From an uncultured Pelagibacteraceae bacterium (GTDB lineage Bacteria; Pseudomonadota; Alphaproteobacteria; Pelagibacterales; Pelagibacteraceae), in the NCBI GenBank assembly GCA_902595285.1, contig CACJPL010000005.1, positions 38,722-102,721 of the forward strand: a DNA stretch of 64,000 bases. Direction: 5' to 3'. The notes beneath the pieces were generated by a model that saw nothing but the letters and a program-made list of their open reading frames with translations, was not told where the DNA came from and did not search any database. The translations under genes were made by a program, and so were the position numbers. This document shows positions 47,211 through 56,543 of this stretch, piece after piece (positions within the stretch are counted from its first letter, which is position 1; every line of letters begins with the position of its first letter).

Positions 47211-47986
47211 AATTAATGAAATTTATTATTTTAGGATGCGGTAGTTCAATGGGTGTACCAAGACCAGATGGTTTTTTTGGAAATTGTGATCCTGATAATA
47301 AAAAAAATTATAGAACAAGATGTTCAGCTTTAATAAAAACTACAGATGAAAATATTATTATAGATACATCACCTGATCTGCGACAACAACTTTTAAGACA
47401 TAAAATAAAAAAAATTAATAAAGTATTATATTCTCACATGCATGGTGATCAAACACACGGTATAAATGATTTAAGGTCCTTTTACCTTAATTCAAGAAAA
47501 CAATTAAATGTTTATGCGGATAAACATACTTCTAAAATATTAAAAAACACATTTTCATATATATTCACTACTTACTCTAAAGAATATCCCGCTACATTAA
47601 AACTTAATAAGTTACCAAAGAAAATATTTACGAAAAATAATAATAAAAAAATTGAGATTCAATCAATCATTGTAGAACACGGTAAAGTAAAATCAAATTG
47701 CTTTATATTAAATAAAAAATTAGCTTATATAAGTGATGTAAGTAAAATTTATAACAAAGATTATAAATATTTTAAAAATCTTCAATATTTAATCATTGAT
47801 TGTTTGTGGTATAATTTTCATCCATCACACTTTAATTTAGAATCCTCATTAGCTGTAATTAAAAAATTTAAGCCTAAAAAAGCTATTCTTACAAATTTAT
47901 CGCCAGTATTAGACTATAAGGTTCTTAAAAAACTGTTACCAAAAAATGTTATTCCAGCACATGATGGATTAACTATAAATTTATAA
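47207..47986 (+). CDS. Metallo-beta-lactamase-fold hydrolase (PhnP-like)
   Basis: 259-residue MBL-fold protein. The metal motif is SHMHGDQTHGINDLR near residue 76 (HxHxDxxH), and the N-terminal ILGCGSSMGVPRPDGFFGNCDP matches the PhnP/tRNase-Z-like phosphodiesterase group found after tatD in alphaproteobacteria. The PhnP symbol refers to a 5-phosphoribosyl 1,2-cyclic phosphodiesterase, but no phn genes are nearby. The end overlaps the convergent glutathione peroxidase gene by 6 bp. Confidence 0.86.
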   Translation: MKLMKFIILGCGSSMGVPRPDGFFGNCDPDNKKNYRTRCSALIKTTDENIIIDTSPDLRQQLLRHKIKKINKVLYSHMHGDQTHGINDLRSFYLNSRKQLNVYADKHTSKILKNTFSYIFTTYSKEYPATLKLNKLPKKIFTKNNNKKIEIQSIIVEHGKVKSNCFILNKKLAYISDVSKIYNKDYKYFKNLQYLIIDCLWYNFHPSHFNLESSLAVIKKFKPKKAILTNLSPVLDYKVLKKLLPKNVIPAHDGLTINL

Positions 47987-48523
47987 GATATTTTCTATAG
48001 CTTTAGTTATTTTTTTTGACATAGGTTTTGTAAATGATGCAAATGTGTCTTGAACTTTACCCTCTTTATTAATCAAGATTTTATGAAAATTCCACTTTGG
48101 TTCAGCTGATTTACCATGATTTTCTTTTGCCCATTTAAAAAGTTCATGAGCATTTTTGCCTTTAACATCAGTTAATGTTGTCAGTGGAAAGTTTATATTA
48201 AAATTTACTTCACAAAATTCCTTAATATCAGCATTTTTATTTTTTTCTTGATTAAATGAATTAGATGGAACACCAAGAACAATCAAACCTTTTTCATTAT
48301 ATAAGTCCCACAGTTCTTGTAATTCATCATATTGTTTTGTAAATCCACAATAGCTTGCGGTATTTACAATTAAAATAACTTTATTTTTGTAATCTTTAAA
48401 ATTAATTGTCTCACCAGTTATACTCTCTATACTAAAATCATAAATTTTTTTTTCGTAGTTAGCAGTAACTGAAGTTTTAAAAAAAATCATAACTATAGAT
48501 AATAGAAATATTACTTTTTTCAT
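47981..48523 (-). CDS. Glutathione peroxidase family, exported
   Basis: Thiol peroxidase of 180 residues with a signal peptide (residues 1-21). The peroxidatic Cys59 is in NTASYCGFTKQYDELQ; the catalytic partners are Gln in SNSFNQE and Trp-Asn in PKWNFHK. It is a cysteine, not selenocysteine, form and likely thioredoxin-like-dependent in the periplasm. Overlaps nhaA by 4 bp. Confidence 0.9.
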   Translation of the reverse strand: MKKVIFLLSIVMIFFKTSVTANYEKKIYDFSIESITGETINFKDYKNKVILIVNTASYCGFTKQYDELQELWDLYNEKGLIVLGVPSNSFNQEKNKNADIKEFCEVNFNINFPLTTLTDVKGKNAHELFKWAKENHGKSAEPKWNFHKILINKEGKVQDTFASFTKPMSKKITKAIENIL

Positions 48524-49701
48524 TTACTCGGTTTATTTGGTGTAAGTAATATTAAAAAATAGCCAAATAAAGTTGATAATAACGATCCAGTTAAAACACC
48601 AATTTTTACACCATCCATATATTGCATATTTTCAACAAAAGCTAAGTTTCCAACGAATAAACTCATTGTGAAGCCAATCCCAGTAAGAACTCCTACACCA
48701 TAAAAATTATACCAACTTGTATCGTTAGGCATTTGAGCTACTTTAAATTTTATAGATACATAAGAAAATATAAATACACCAAGTTGTTTACCAAGAAACA
48801 GCCCTAGTACTATGCCCAGGGGAACCTTATCAAGTAAAGAGGCGAATGATAAACCCTCTAGAGATACTCCGGCATTTGCAAACGCAAAGAGAGGCATTAT
48901 TCCGAAAGCAACATATGGACTAATTGCATGTTCTATTTTAATTAATAAAGAAAAATCTTTTTCTTTTTTTCTATGAGGAATTGTCATAGCTAACAAAACT
49001 CCAGCAATAGTAGCATGTATGCCAGAGTTATGTGTAAAATCCCAAAGAAAAAGTCCTACAACCAAGTAAGGTAGAAACTTTTTAATATTAAACTTGTTAA
49101 TTAATAACAAAACAATAAAAGCTAATAACATTAAAGTTAAATACTTAATACTCAAATCTCCAGAGTAGAATAGGGCGATAATTACTATTGCACCTAAATC
49201 ATCAATTATAGCTAATGCTGTTAAAAATACTTTTAAGGATAAAGGTACTCTTTTACCCAACAAAGACAAAACTCCCAAAGAAAAAGCAATATCTGTCGCT
49301 GATGGAATTGCCCACCCATTTAAAGTTTCGCTATCACCTAAATTTATAAAAACATAAAATAATGCGGGAACCAACATTCCTCCAACAGCAGCTATTATTG
49401 GTAATAAAGCTTGCTTAATATTTGACAGTTCCCCTTGTAAAAATTCTCTTTTTATTTCTAAAGTCACAAAAAAAAAGAAAATTGCCATTAGGGCATCATT
49501 GATCCAATGCAATACTGATAATTTTAATCCAAAATTATTAATACCTATGAATAAATATTCGTTTAGAGTAGAAAAATATAAGTTAGATAGCTCAGAGTTA
49601 CTTATAAATAACGCAATTACTGCAGCAAACAATAGTACAAGACCACTTGCGGCTTCTAATTTAAAGAACCATCTAAAAGGTTTAGATATATAATTAATCA
49701 T
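48520..49701 (-). CDS. nhaA: Na+/H+ antiporter NhaA
   Basis: Sodium-proton exchanger of 393 residues with about twelve helices. The ion-binding Asp pair is in ALAIIDDLGAIVIIALFYSG and the unwound-helix region in WAIPSATDIAFSLGVLSLLG. FVTLEIKREFLQGELS near residue 80 is a family signature. Suits a marine cell. Overlaps the glutathione peroxidase gene. Confidence 0.95.
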   Translation of the reverse strand: MINYISKPFRWFFKLEAASGLVLLFAAVIALFISNSELSNLYFSTLNEYLFIGINNFGLKLSVLHWINDALMAIFFFFVTLEIKREFLQGELSNIKQALLPIIAAVGGMLVPALFYVFINLGDSETLNGWAIPSATDIAFSLGVLSLLGKRVPLSLKVFLTALAIIDDLGAIVIIALFYSGDLSIKYLTLMLLAFIVLLLINKFNIKKFLPYLVVGLFLWDFTHNSGIHATIAGVLLAMTIPHRKKEKDFSLLIKIEHAISPYVAFGIMPLFAFANAGVSLEGLSFASLLDKVPLGIVLGLFLGKQLGVFIFSYVSIKFKVAQMPNDTSWYNFYGVGVLTGIGFTMSLFVGNLAFVENMQYMDGVKIGVLTGSLLSTLFGYFLILLTPNKPSK

Positions 49702-49707
49702 AAAAAA

Positions 49708-50205
49708 TTAAAATAGGTCTATAATAAATAGTTTTATATCTTGCAATGTTTCAAAAAGGTTAAATAATATTATTTCTAATCCAGGAAACACATTAATTAA
49801 TGGAGTTTTTAGAGTATCAAGCAATATAATTAATGCAACAAAAGATATAATAAATACAATTAAATAAGAAAAAAACTTACTTTCCTTATTTTCTATTTTT
49901 TTTGATGAAGTCTCTTTTTTTTGATTTTCTAAAATTTTCTCTTTTTTTTTATTATTTATTTCAGTATTAATTTTTTCTATTGGTTTTATTTTCTCTTCTA
50001 TTTTTTCTTTTTTATTTTTATCTTTTATTTCAATTTCTTTAATTACGATTTCCTCTTTGAGCTTTAATACTTCATTGTTTTCCTCTTCGATTTTATAAAA
50101 CCAAATATGATTGCAAGACCCACATTGTAAATCCCTGCCTTCATCTGGTATTAAAGAATTATCAATTTTGAATTGCTTGTTACAATTTGGGCAAGTAATT
50201 ATCAT
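49708..50205 (-). CDS. MJ0042-type zinc-ribbon membrane protein
   Basis: 165-residue protein. The N-terminal zinc ribbon is MIITCPNCNKQFKI...LQCGSCNHIWFY (two CxxC). A long lysine/glutamate-rich charged stretch (about residues 45-105) leads to one membrane helix (FFSYLIVFIISFVALIILLDTL). The architecture matches alphaproteobacterial zinc-ribbon proteins of unknown function. Confidence 0.82.
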   Translation of the reverse strand: MIITCPNCNKQFKIDNSLIPDEGRDLQCGSCNHIWFYKIEEENNEVLKLKEEIVIKEIEIKDKNKKEKIEEKIKPIEKINTEINNKKKEKILENQKKETSSKKIENKESKFFSYLIVFIISFVALIILLDTLKTPLINVFPGLEIILFNLFETLQDIKLFIIDLF

Positions 50206-50246
50206 GCTTCGTTATATACCAGATTTTAACCAAATTTCTTTTAATT

Positions 50247-50275
50247 TTGGCTTCTTTATACATTGAAATTATGAA
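50247..50275 (+). promoter_or_regulatory. Candidate promoter of tRNA-Pro
   Basis: TTGGCT at 50247-50252 and TATGAA at 50270-50275, 17 bp apart, ending 24 bp before the tRNA. Confidence 0.4.
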
Positions 50276-50299
50276 TAACTGCTGTATTAGTACTCGGGA

Positions 50300-50376
<77 letters not shown>

Positions 50377-50382
50377 TCAATT

Positions 50383-50664
50383 ATGAAAAAAGCAATTATT
50401 TACATACCTAATAAAAATCCGATGCAATCTGGATTAGCAAAAAATGATAAATGGATTTTAGAATTTAAAACTAAAGATCCAACTAAAAATCCTTTAATGG
50501 GTTGGGAAAGTTCATCTGATACTTATACAGAATTAAGATTAGAATTTTCATCTAAAGATCTAGCAATTAATTATGCAAAAAAAAAGAAGATTGATTTTGA
50601 ATTGATTGAACCAAGAAAAAGAAAGACAGTTAAAAAATCATATGCAGATAACTTTTTTAAATAA
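50383..50664 (+). CDS. NDUFS4-like complex I accessory subunit
   Basis: 93-residue protein of the ETC complex I subunit family (the bacterial relative of mitochondrial NDUFS4). Recognisable stretches: AIIYIPNKNPMQSGLAKNDKW at the start, NPLMGWESSSDT near 37-48 and LEFSSKDLAINYAKKKKIDFELI near 54-76. Such accessory subunits of NADH dehydrogenase are largely confined to alphaproteobacteria among bacteria. It begins 6 bp after tRNA-Pro. Confidence 0.88.
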   Translation: MKKAIIYIPNKNPMQSGLAKNDKWILEFKTKDPTKNPLMGWESSSDTYTELRLEFSSKDLAINYAKKKKIDFELIEPRKRKTVKKSYADNFFK

Positions 50665-50667
50665 TTA

Positions 50668-51660
50668 ATGTTTAGATTTTTCACACAAAAGATTTGGTTT
50701 CTTTGGTCCTGGTTTGGTTCAGCTATTATTTTATCATCTCTTTGGATTCAAGTTAAAATAGATGTTAAAATAAATGAATGGTTTGGTGAATTTTACGATA
50801 TGATTCAAAAAGCTTTGGGTGCACCTAACTCTATTACAATTGAGGAATATTGGGCAAGTTTATTATCTTTTATAATTTTAGCAGCAATGTACGTTGGCGT
50901 AGCTGTGATTGTAAGTTTTTTTACCTCTCACTATTTATTCAGATGGAGAACAGCTATGGTTGAGTGGTATCATAGTGTTTATGATAAAGCTCGAAAAATA
51001 GAAGGTGCGGCTCAACGGGTTCAAGAAGATACAATTAAATTTTCAAGAATAATGGAATCACTAGGTACTAGTTTGATTGAGGCTTTAATGATATTAATTG
51101 AATTTATGCCAATCTTATTTGGTTTAAGTGTAGGAATACCTATTTTCTTTTTTGGTGATTGGGATTATGGTTTAATTGTTGGTGCCCTAATATGGTCAGT
51201 TGGTGGAACAGTATTTTTAATAATTCTTGGATTAATTTTAAGATTAGTTGGTGTTGAATATGATCTTCAAAAAAAAGAGGCGGCTTATAGAAAAATTCTT
51301 GTAATTGCTGAAGATGATGGAACAATTAGACCAAAAACTATTGAGGAATTGTTTGATGGTGTAAGAAGCATTCATTTTTTAAGTTATATAAGATATTTAT
51401 ATTTTAATATAGGAAGAATTGCTTATTTACAGGCTAATGTTTTATCTGCTTATGTTTTTCTTGCACCAGCGATAGTAGCTGGTGCAGTAACACTTGGTGT
51501 CATGCAGCAAATAATTAGAGCTTTCGGGAGGGTAGAGGGATCAATGCAATATATATTGAAAGCTTGGCCAACAATAATAGAACTTGCAAGTGTTTACAAA
51601 CGTTTAAGAGAGTTTGAGTCTAAAATTAAACAAGATGATGCAATAGATCAAACAATATAA
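50668..51660 (+). CDS. SbmA/BacA-like peptide transporter
   Basis: 330-residue membrane protein of the SbmA/BacA-like family, which imports peptides and related compounds using the proton gradient. About six to seven helices; family stretches include INEWFGEFYDMIQKAL near residue 36, FTSHYLFRWRTAMVEWYHSVYD near 86 and VEGSMQYILKAWPTIIELASVYKRLREFE near the C-terminus. No ABC ATPase domain is attached. The substrate is unknown. Overlaps glpX by one base. Confidence 0.85.
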   Translation: MFRFFTQKIWFLWSWFGSAIILSSLWIQVKIDVKINEWFGEFYDMIQKALGAPNSITIEEYWASLLSFIILAAMYVGVAVIVSFFTSHYLFRWRTAMVEWYHSVYDKARKIEGAAQRVQEDTIKFSRIMESLGTSLIEALMILIEFMPILFGLSVGIPIFFFGDWDYGLIVGALIWSVGGTVFLIILGLILRLVGVEYDLQKKEAAYRKILVIAEDDGTIRPKTIEELFDGVRSIHFLSYIRYLYFNIGRIAYLQANVLSAYVFLAPAIVAGAVTLGVMQQIIRAFGRVEGSMQYILKAWPTIIELASVYKRLREFESKIKQDDAIDQTI

Positions 51661-52601
51661 TGTCTATTGAAAAAAAATTTGTTAATCAATTTCTAACTGT
51701 ATCATCAAAGGCAGCATTATCTTGTTATTATTTTGTTGGAAAAAAAGATAAAATAAGTGCTGATAAAGCTGCAGTTGATTCAATGAGATCAGAGCTAAAC
51801 AACATGAATATCAATGGGAAAATTGTAATCGGGGAAGGTGAGCTTGATGAAGCCCCTATGTTGTATATAGGTGAAGAGCTGGGTAATAAAAATGGTCCAA
51901 TGTTAGATATAGCAGTTGATCCATTGGAAGGTACAAACTTTGCTGCATATAATTTACCTGGAGCATTATCTGTTATCGCTGTTTCTGAAAAAAATAATTT
52001 ATTTAATGCACCAGAAACTTATATGGAAAAAATCTCATCGCGTGTAAAAGAAAAAAATATAATTGATTTAGATTATACCGTGAAACAAAATATTTATAAT
52101 CTTAGTGAATATTTAAATAAAAAACCAGAAAATATAACAGCGTGTATTTTAGACAGACCCAGACATGCTAAAATAATAAATGAATTAAAGAAATTAAAAG
52201 TCAATCTCAAATTAATCACTGATGGTGATGTGGCCGGTGCGTTACTTGTAACTGAAGAGAAATATAATGTAGATATTTTCATGGGTATTGGTGGAGGTCC
52301 AGAGGGCGTATTAGCTGCAACAGCTTTAGATGCTTTTGACTGTTTTTTTCAATGTAGATTTTTATTTGATACACACAAAGATAAACAAAGGGCTAAAGAT
52401 ATGGGTATAAGTGATTTTTCAAAAAAATATTACCTAAATGAAATTACATCAGGTGATTCTATTTTTTGTGCTACAGGAATAACTGATGGTGACTTAGTTA
52501 ATGGTATTAAAATTCAAGATGATGAATTTATATCCGAAACGTTGGTCACTCATAAATCAGCAGATTTAAAAAAAGTAATAAAATTTAAACAAAAAATTTA
52601 A
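51660..52601 (+). CDS. glpX: Class II fructose-1,6-bisphosphatase
   Basis: Gluconeogenic phosphatase of 313 residues, in the lithium-sensitive phosphatase fold. Metal site residues are in GKIVIGEGELDEAPMLYIGE near 57-76 and AVDPLEGTNFAAYN near 86-99; LITDGDVAGALL and GIGGGPEGVLAATALDAF follow. GlpX is the usual bisphosphatase in this group. Confidence 0.93.
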   Translation: MSIEKKFVNQFLTVSSKAALSCYYFVGKKDKISADKAAVDSMRSELNNMNINGKIVIGEGELDEAPMLYIGEELGNKNGPMLDIAVDPLEGTNFAAYNLPGALSVIAVSEKNNLFNAPETYMEKISSRVKEKNIIDLDYTVKQNIYNLSEYLNKKPENITACILDRPRHAKIINELKKLKVNLKLITDGDVAGALLVTEEKYNVDIFMGIGGGPEGVLAATALDAFDCFFQCRFLFDTHKDKQRAKDMGISDFSKKYYLNEITSGDSIFCATGITDGDLVNGIKIQDDEFISETLVTHKSADLKKVIKFKQKI

Positions 52602-52647
52602 CGATATACTTGATTAATTATACAATTTACAATAAAAAGCAGCTTCC

Positions 52648-52722
52648 GGTCCCTTCGTCTATCGGTTAGGACACGTGGTTTTCATCCTCGAAAGAGGGGT
52701 TCGATTCCCCTAGGGACCGCCA
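52648..52722 (+). tRNA. tRNA-Glu (UUC)
   Basis: 75 nt with encoded CCA. The acceptor GGTCCCT pairs with AGGGACC; T-arm AGGGG-TTCGATT-CCCCT. The anticodon loop TTTTCAT gives TTC. The anticodon stem CGTGG/CCTCG carries a T-T mismatch at pair 29-41. It marks the left edge of the accessory region. Confidence 0.95.
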
Positions 52723-52741
52723 AGATTAATAGCCTAATAAA

Positions 52742-53029
52742 ATGTCTTTTTATGTGTATTTAATTATAACGTCTAATTCAAAAAAAAAACTTAGTTATGT
52801 AGGATATACAACTGATTTAAAAAAAAGACTAAAATTACACAACACTTCAAAAGGAGCTAAATTTACTAGAGGTAAAAACTGGCTCCTAGTTTATAAAAAA
52901 AGATACAAATCAAAATCAATAGCATTAAAAGAGGAGTATAGACTTAAAAAAGACAAAAAAAAAAGAAATAAGATAAAAAATGATTATATTAAAAAAAACT
53001 TTGTAAAAGATGAAATTAATAAAAACTAA
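52742..53029 (+). CDS. GIY-YIG nuclease-like protein
   Basis: 95-residue stand-alone GIY-YIG domain (YhbQ/UPF0213 type). The motif appears as YVYLIITSNSKKKLSYVGYTTDLKKRLKLHN, then GAKFTRGKNWLLVYKKRY, with the Glu in ALKEEYRLKK. Very lysine-rich tail. It lies directly after tRNA-Glu. Function is unknown; such proteins are thought to act on DNA structures. Its end overlaps the next gene by 20 bp. Confidence 0.85.
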   Translation: MSFYVYLIITSNSKKKLSYVGYTTDLKKRLKLHNTSKGAKFTRGKNWLLVYKKRYKSKSIALKEEYRLKKDKKKRNKIKNDYIKKNFVKDEINKN

Positions 53030-53543
53030 AATAACTAATGGCCCAAAATTAATAAAGACAAAAATCTTTAGTGATAAAAGAGGCTTCTTAAAAGAAACAT
53101 ATAAAAAGAAGATACTTGAAAATAAAGATTTTCCTTTTGATATAATGTCTTTTTCCAAAAAAAATGTACTACGAGGATTACATTTGCAAATAAAAAAACC
53201 CCAAGCAAAAATAGTTACTGTTACCTATGGGAAAATTTTTGATGTTGCTGTTGATCTAAGGAAAAAATCTAAAACTTTTGGTCAACATATTAGTATAATA
53301 ATATCTCATAAAGATGATTTTTCATTTTATATACCAGAAGGTTTCGCCCATGGTTTTTTATGTCTAAGTAACTATTGTACTGTCAATTATAAATGTACTA
53401 ATTATAGGTATAAGAAATATGAAAAAACAATATCTTGGGATGACAAAGAATTAAAGATTAATTGGCCTATAAAAAAACCTATTTTATCAAAAAAAGATCA
53501 AAATGGGTTATCTTTAGATAATTTTATAATTAAAAAGAGTTAA
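53010..53543 (+). CDS. RmlC-like dTDP-sugar 3,5-epimerase
   Basis: Cupin-fold epimerase of 177 residues. DKRGFLKETYKK near residue 22, VLRGLHLQIKKPQAKIVTV near 53-71 with the catalytic His, FDVAVDLRKKSKTFG, and IPEGFAHGFLCLS near 109-121 match dTDP-4-dehydrorhamnose 3,5-epimerase. No rmlA, rmlB or rmlD is in the window, so the sugar could be a different deoxyhexose. It heads a run of glycosyltransferase genes, 1 bp before the next one. Confidence 0.83.
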   Translation: MKLIKTKITNGPKLIKTKIFSDKRGFLKETYKKKILENKDFPFDIMSFSKKNVLRGLHLQIKKPQAKIVTVTYGKIFDVAVDLRKKSKTFGQHISIIISHKDDFSFYIPEGFAHGFLCLSNYCTVNYKCTNYRYKKYEKTISWDDKELKINWPIKKPILSKKDQNGLSLDNFIIKKS

Positions 53544-53544
53544 A

Positions 53545-55659
53545 ATGAAAATATCTATTTTATTACCATATAAAGAAAATTTTTCTCCAAATTACCCTGG
53601 TGCTGTATCAATATTTGTTAACTCAACGAATAAAGAGAGCAAATTTAAAAAAAATATTGTTGTATATGGATCAACTGAATTTAAAGAAAAATTATCTAAT
53701 AACTATGTAAATATTTCTTTGAGTAAAGGTTTGTTAAAAAGTCAATCTAAAGAATATGTAAATAAGTTTCTGTCATTACAAAAAGTTAAAAAACCAGATA
53801 TAATTGAAGTTCACAATAGACCTATTTATATAAATGATTTAAAAGAATTAAATACTAAAATTGTTCTTTATTTCCATAATAATCCAATTACCATGATTGG
53901 TTCTAAAACAATTTCAGAAAGATTAAACTTATTAGAATCCTGTTCAAAAATAATTTTTAATAGTGAATGGTCAAAAAAAAAATTCTTAGAGGAACTAAAA
54001 ACATTCTACCATAAATCAAAAAAATTAGAGGTAATTCATCAATCAGTAAATAAACAAAATGTAGATCTTAATAAAAAAGAAAATCTAATTACGTTCGTTG
54101 GTAAATTAAATTCTGCAAAAGGTTACGATATATTCGGTAATGCAATAACAAAAATTCTAAATAAATATCCAAATTGGAAATCTTTAGTAATTGGTGATGA
54201 ACCCAGGGAAAAATTGTTTTTTAATCACAAAAACTTAAGAAATTTAGGATTTCAAAATCATAAGAAAGTTCTAGATGTCTTTTCTAAGTCAAGTATCGCT
54301 GTTGCATGTTCCAGATGGGAAGAGCCTTTTGGTAGAACAAGTCTAGAAGCTGCTAGTAGGGGCTGTGCTGTGATTATTTCTAACAGAGGTGGGTTACCAG
54401 AAACAATTACTAATGGCATAATTTTAAGAAATCTTAGCAGTCAAAGCTTATTTGATGCTTTAGAAAAACTGATTATAAATAGAAGAACTCTTAAAGATTT
54501 ACAAAATAAATCTATAAACAATTTTTATTTAACTGATAAATACATAAGCAATAAAATAGATGATTATCGTCAAAAAATCGTAAGAATTTTTAATATAGCT
54601 AAGGTTAAAAATTTTTCACAAAAGCTAAAGATACTTCATGTAACCAATTTCAATGAAAGACATAATGGTAGGCTTTTTTACAATACAGGAAAAAGAATTA
54701 ATAATGGATTTGTAAGATTAGAGCATAGTGTTTTAGAATTTAGTGATAGAGATATTGTTAGTTACTACAGGAATATAAATGATTTTACTGGTTCAAAAAA
54801 ATTAAATAGTAAACTTTTAGAAGTAATTTCTAATTACGTACCAGATATCCTGATTTTAGGTCATGCGGACTTAATTAGAATTGATACATTAGAGTACATC
54901 AAAAAAAATTATCCAAATATAAAAATGGCACAATGGTTTTTAGATAGAATGGATAGTAATTGGTTAAATAATAAAAAAAGATTTCTTGATAAAATTGATC
55001 TAATGGACTCAAGTTTCTGTACTACTGATCCTAAATCATTAAATATAAACAATAAACACAGAGTTTATTATTTGCCTAATCCAGTAGATAGTTCTTTTGA
55101 AACACTTAAAAATTATAATCAAAAATATTTTAATAAAGATGTTTTTTTTGCAATGAGTCATGGAGTTCATAGAGGTGTATTAAAAAAAGGTAAATTTGAT
55201 CAAAGGGAAATTTTTATTAACAAACTAATTCAAAAAACACCAAATATTAGATTTGATCTATATGGAATGAATAATAGTCAGCCAATATGGGCCGATGATT
55301 ATTTATTAGCTATTTCTCAGTCAAAAATTGGTCTTAATTTAAGTCAAGGAAAGCCTGCAAAATATTATAGTAGTGACAGATTTTCTCAATTAATAGGCAA
55401 TGGTTTGCTGGTTATGATTGATGAAAAAACAAAGATTGGAAATTTTTTCAAAAAAGATGAAATTGTTCTATATAAAAATTTAAATGATTTATCAGCTAAG
55501 ATAATTAAATTTTCTGAAGATGATAAGGCAAGGGTAAAGATTGCTAAGAAGGGTAGAGCTAAATATTTCAAATATTTTAATTCAACAATAATAGCAGATT
55601 ACATAATCAACAAAACTTTTGAAACAAAGAAAAAATATTTTTGGGAATCAATTAATTAG
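53545..55659 (+). CDS. Two-domain glycosyltransferase (GT4 fused to CgeB-like)
   Basis: 704-residue fusion. Residues 1-350 form a GT4 enzyme with donor-site motif VACSRWEEPFGRTSLEAASRG near 253-273 and SNRGGLPETI. Residues about 360-704 form a second GT-B-like unit of CgeB/Glyco_trans_1_2 type: PDILILGHADLIRIDTLEYI, AQWFLDRMDSNW, MSHGVHRGVLKKGKFDQRE and YYSSDRFSQLIGNGLLVMIDE. Two sugars may therefore be added by one polypeptide. The acceptor is unknown; surface polysaccharide or protein glycan is inferred from neighbours. Confidence 0.83.
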   Translation: MKISILLPYKENFSPNYPGAVSIFVNSTNKESKFKKNIVVYGSTEFKEKLSNNYVNISLSKGLLKSQSKEYVNKFLSLQKVKKPDIIEVHNRPIYINDLKELNTKIVLYFHNNPITMIGSKTISERLNLLESCSKIIFNSEWSKKKFLEELKTFYHKSKKLEVIHQSVNKQNVDLNKKENLITFVGKLNSAKGYDIFGNAITKILNKYPNWKSLVIGDEPREKLFFNHKNLRNLGFQNHKKVLDVFSKSSIAVACSRWEEPFGRTSLEAASRGCAVIISNRGGLPETITNGIILRNLSSQSLFDALEKLIINRRTLKDLQNKSINNFYLTDKYISNKIDDYRQKIVRIFNIAKVKNFSQKLKILHVTNFNERHNGRLFYNTGKRINNGFVRLEHSVLEFSDRDIVSYYRNINDFTGSKKLNSKLLEVISNYVPDILILGHADLIRIDTLEYIKKNYPNIKMAQWFLDRMDSNWLNNKKRFLDKIDLMDSSFCTTDPKSLNINNKHRVYYLPNPVDSSFETLKNYNQKYFNKDVFFAMSHGVHRGVLKKGKFDQREIFINKLIQKTPNIRFDLYGMNNSQPIWADDYLLAISQSKIGLNLSQGKPAKYYSSDRFSQLIGNGLLVMIDEKTKIGNFFKKDEIVLYKNLNDLSAKIIKFSEDDKARVKIAKKGRAKYFKYFNSTIIADYIINKTFETKKKYFWESIN

Positions 55660-56538
55660 ATGTTTTCAATAATTATCCCTACATTTAATAACTTAGATTA
55701 TCTAAAATTGTGTATAAAAAGCATTAAAAAAAATTCAAACTTTGATCATGAAATTATACCACATGTAAATGTTGGGACTGATGGTACATTAGATTTTTTA
55801 AATTCACAAAAAATTAATTTTACATTTACTAATTATAATTCAGGTATTTGTGAAGGTATGAATAAAGCCTCTAAGAAAGCAAAATTTGATTACATTTTAT
55901 ATTCTCACGACGATTTTTACTTTTGTCCAGGATGGGATCAAATATTGAAGAATGAAATTAATAAAATTGGTCATAATAATTTTTATTTATCAGGAATAAT
56001 GATGAACAATGGTCCAATCAAATTTGATTGCGGTAATGAAATTAAAACATTTGATGAAAATAAACTTTTATCAAATTACATGAATGTTAATCATTATGAT
56101 TTTCAAGGTTCAACATGGGCTCCTCATTTAATACATAAAGAATTGTGGGAAAAAGTTGGAGGGCTTAGTGAGGAATATTTTCCTGGCACTGGATCTGATC
56201 CAGATTTAAATATGAAACTTTGGAATAATGGTGTAAGAATTTTTAAAGGGCTGAATAAATGTAAAGTTTATCACTTTGGATCTATTGTAACAAGAAAATA
56301 TAAAAATCACCCTACAATAAAAACTGAATCTGGAAGTAAAGGTGGAAAAATTTTTTTATTAAAATGGGGCATTACATTTAAATTTTTCAAAAAGTATTAT
56401 TTAAGATCAGATTCAAAATATGAAAGAGAATTATCAGAACCTAAAAAAAATTTAAAATATTATTTTGGATTTATAATTTGTAAATTGAATTATATTTATT
56501 TAAAAATTTTTTACTCAAAACTATACAGAAAAATTTAA
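55660..56538 (+). CDS. GT2-family glycosyltransferase
   Basis: 292-residue GT-A enzyme. MFSIIIPTFNNLDYLKLCIKSI at the start, the metal-binding acidic motif in LYSHDDFYFCPGWDQ near residue 86, and FPGTGSDPDLNMKLWNNG near 177-194. The C-terminus is basic and may contact the membrane. It begins on the base after the preceding stop codon. Confidence 0.85.
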   Translation: MFSIIIPTFNNLDYLKLCIKSIKKNSNFDHEIIPHVNVGTDGTLDFLNSQKINFTFTNYNSGICEGMNKASKKAKFDYILYSHDDFYFCPGWDQILKNEINKIGHNNFYLSGIMMNNGPIKFDCGNEIKTFDENKLLSNYMNVNHYDFQGSTWAPHLIHKELWEKVGGLSEEYFPGTGSDPDLNMKLWNNGVRIFKGLNKCKVYHFGSIVTRKYKNHPTIKTESGSKGGKIFLLKWGITFKFFKKYYLRSDSKYERELSEPKKNLKYYFGFIICKLNYIYLKIFYSKLYRKI

Positions 56539-56543
56539 AGTTC

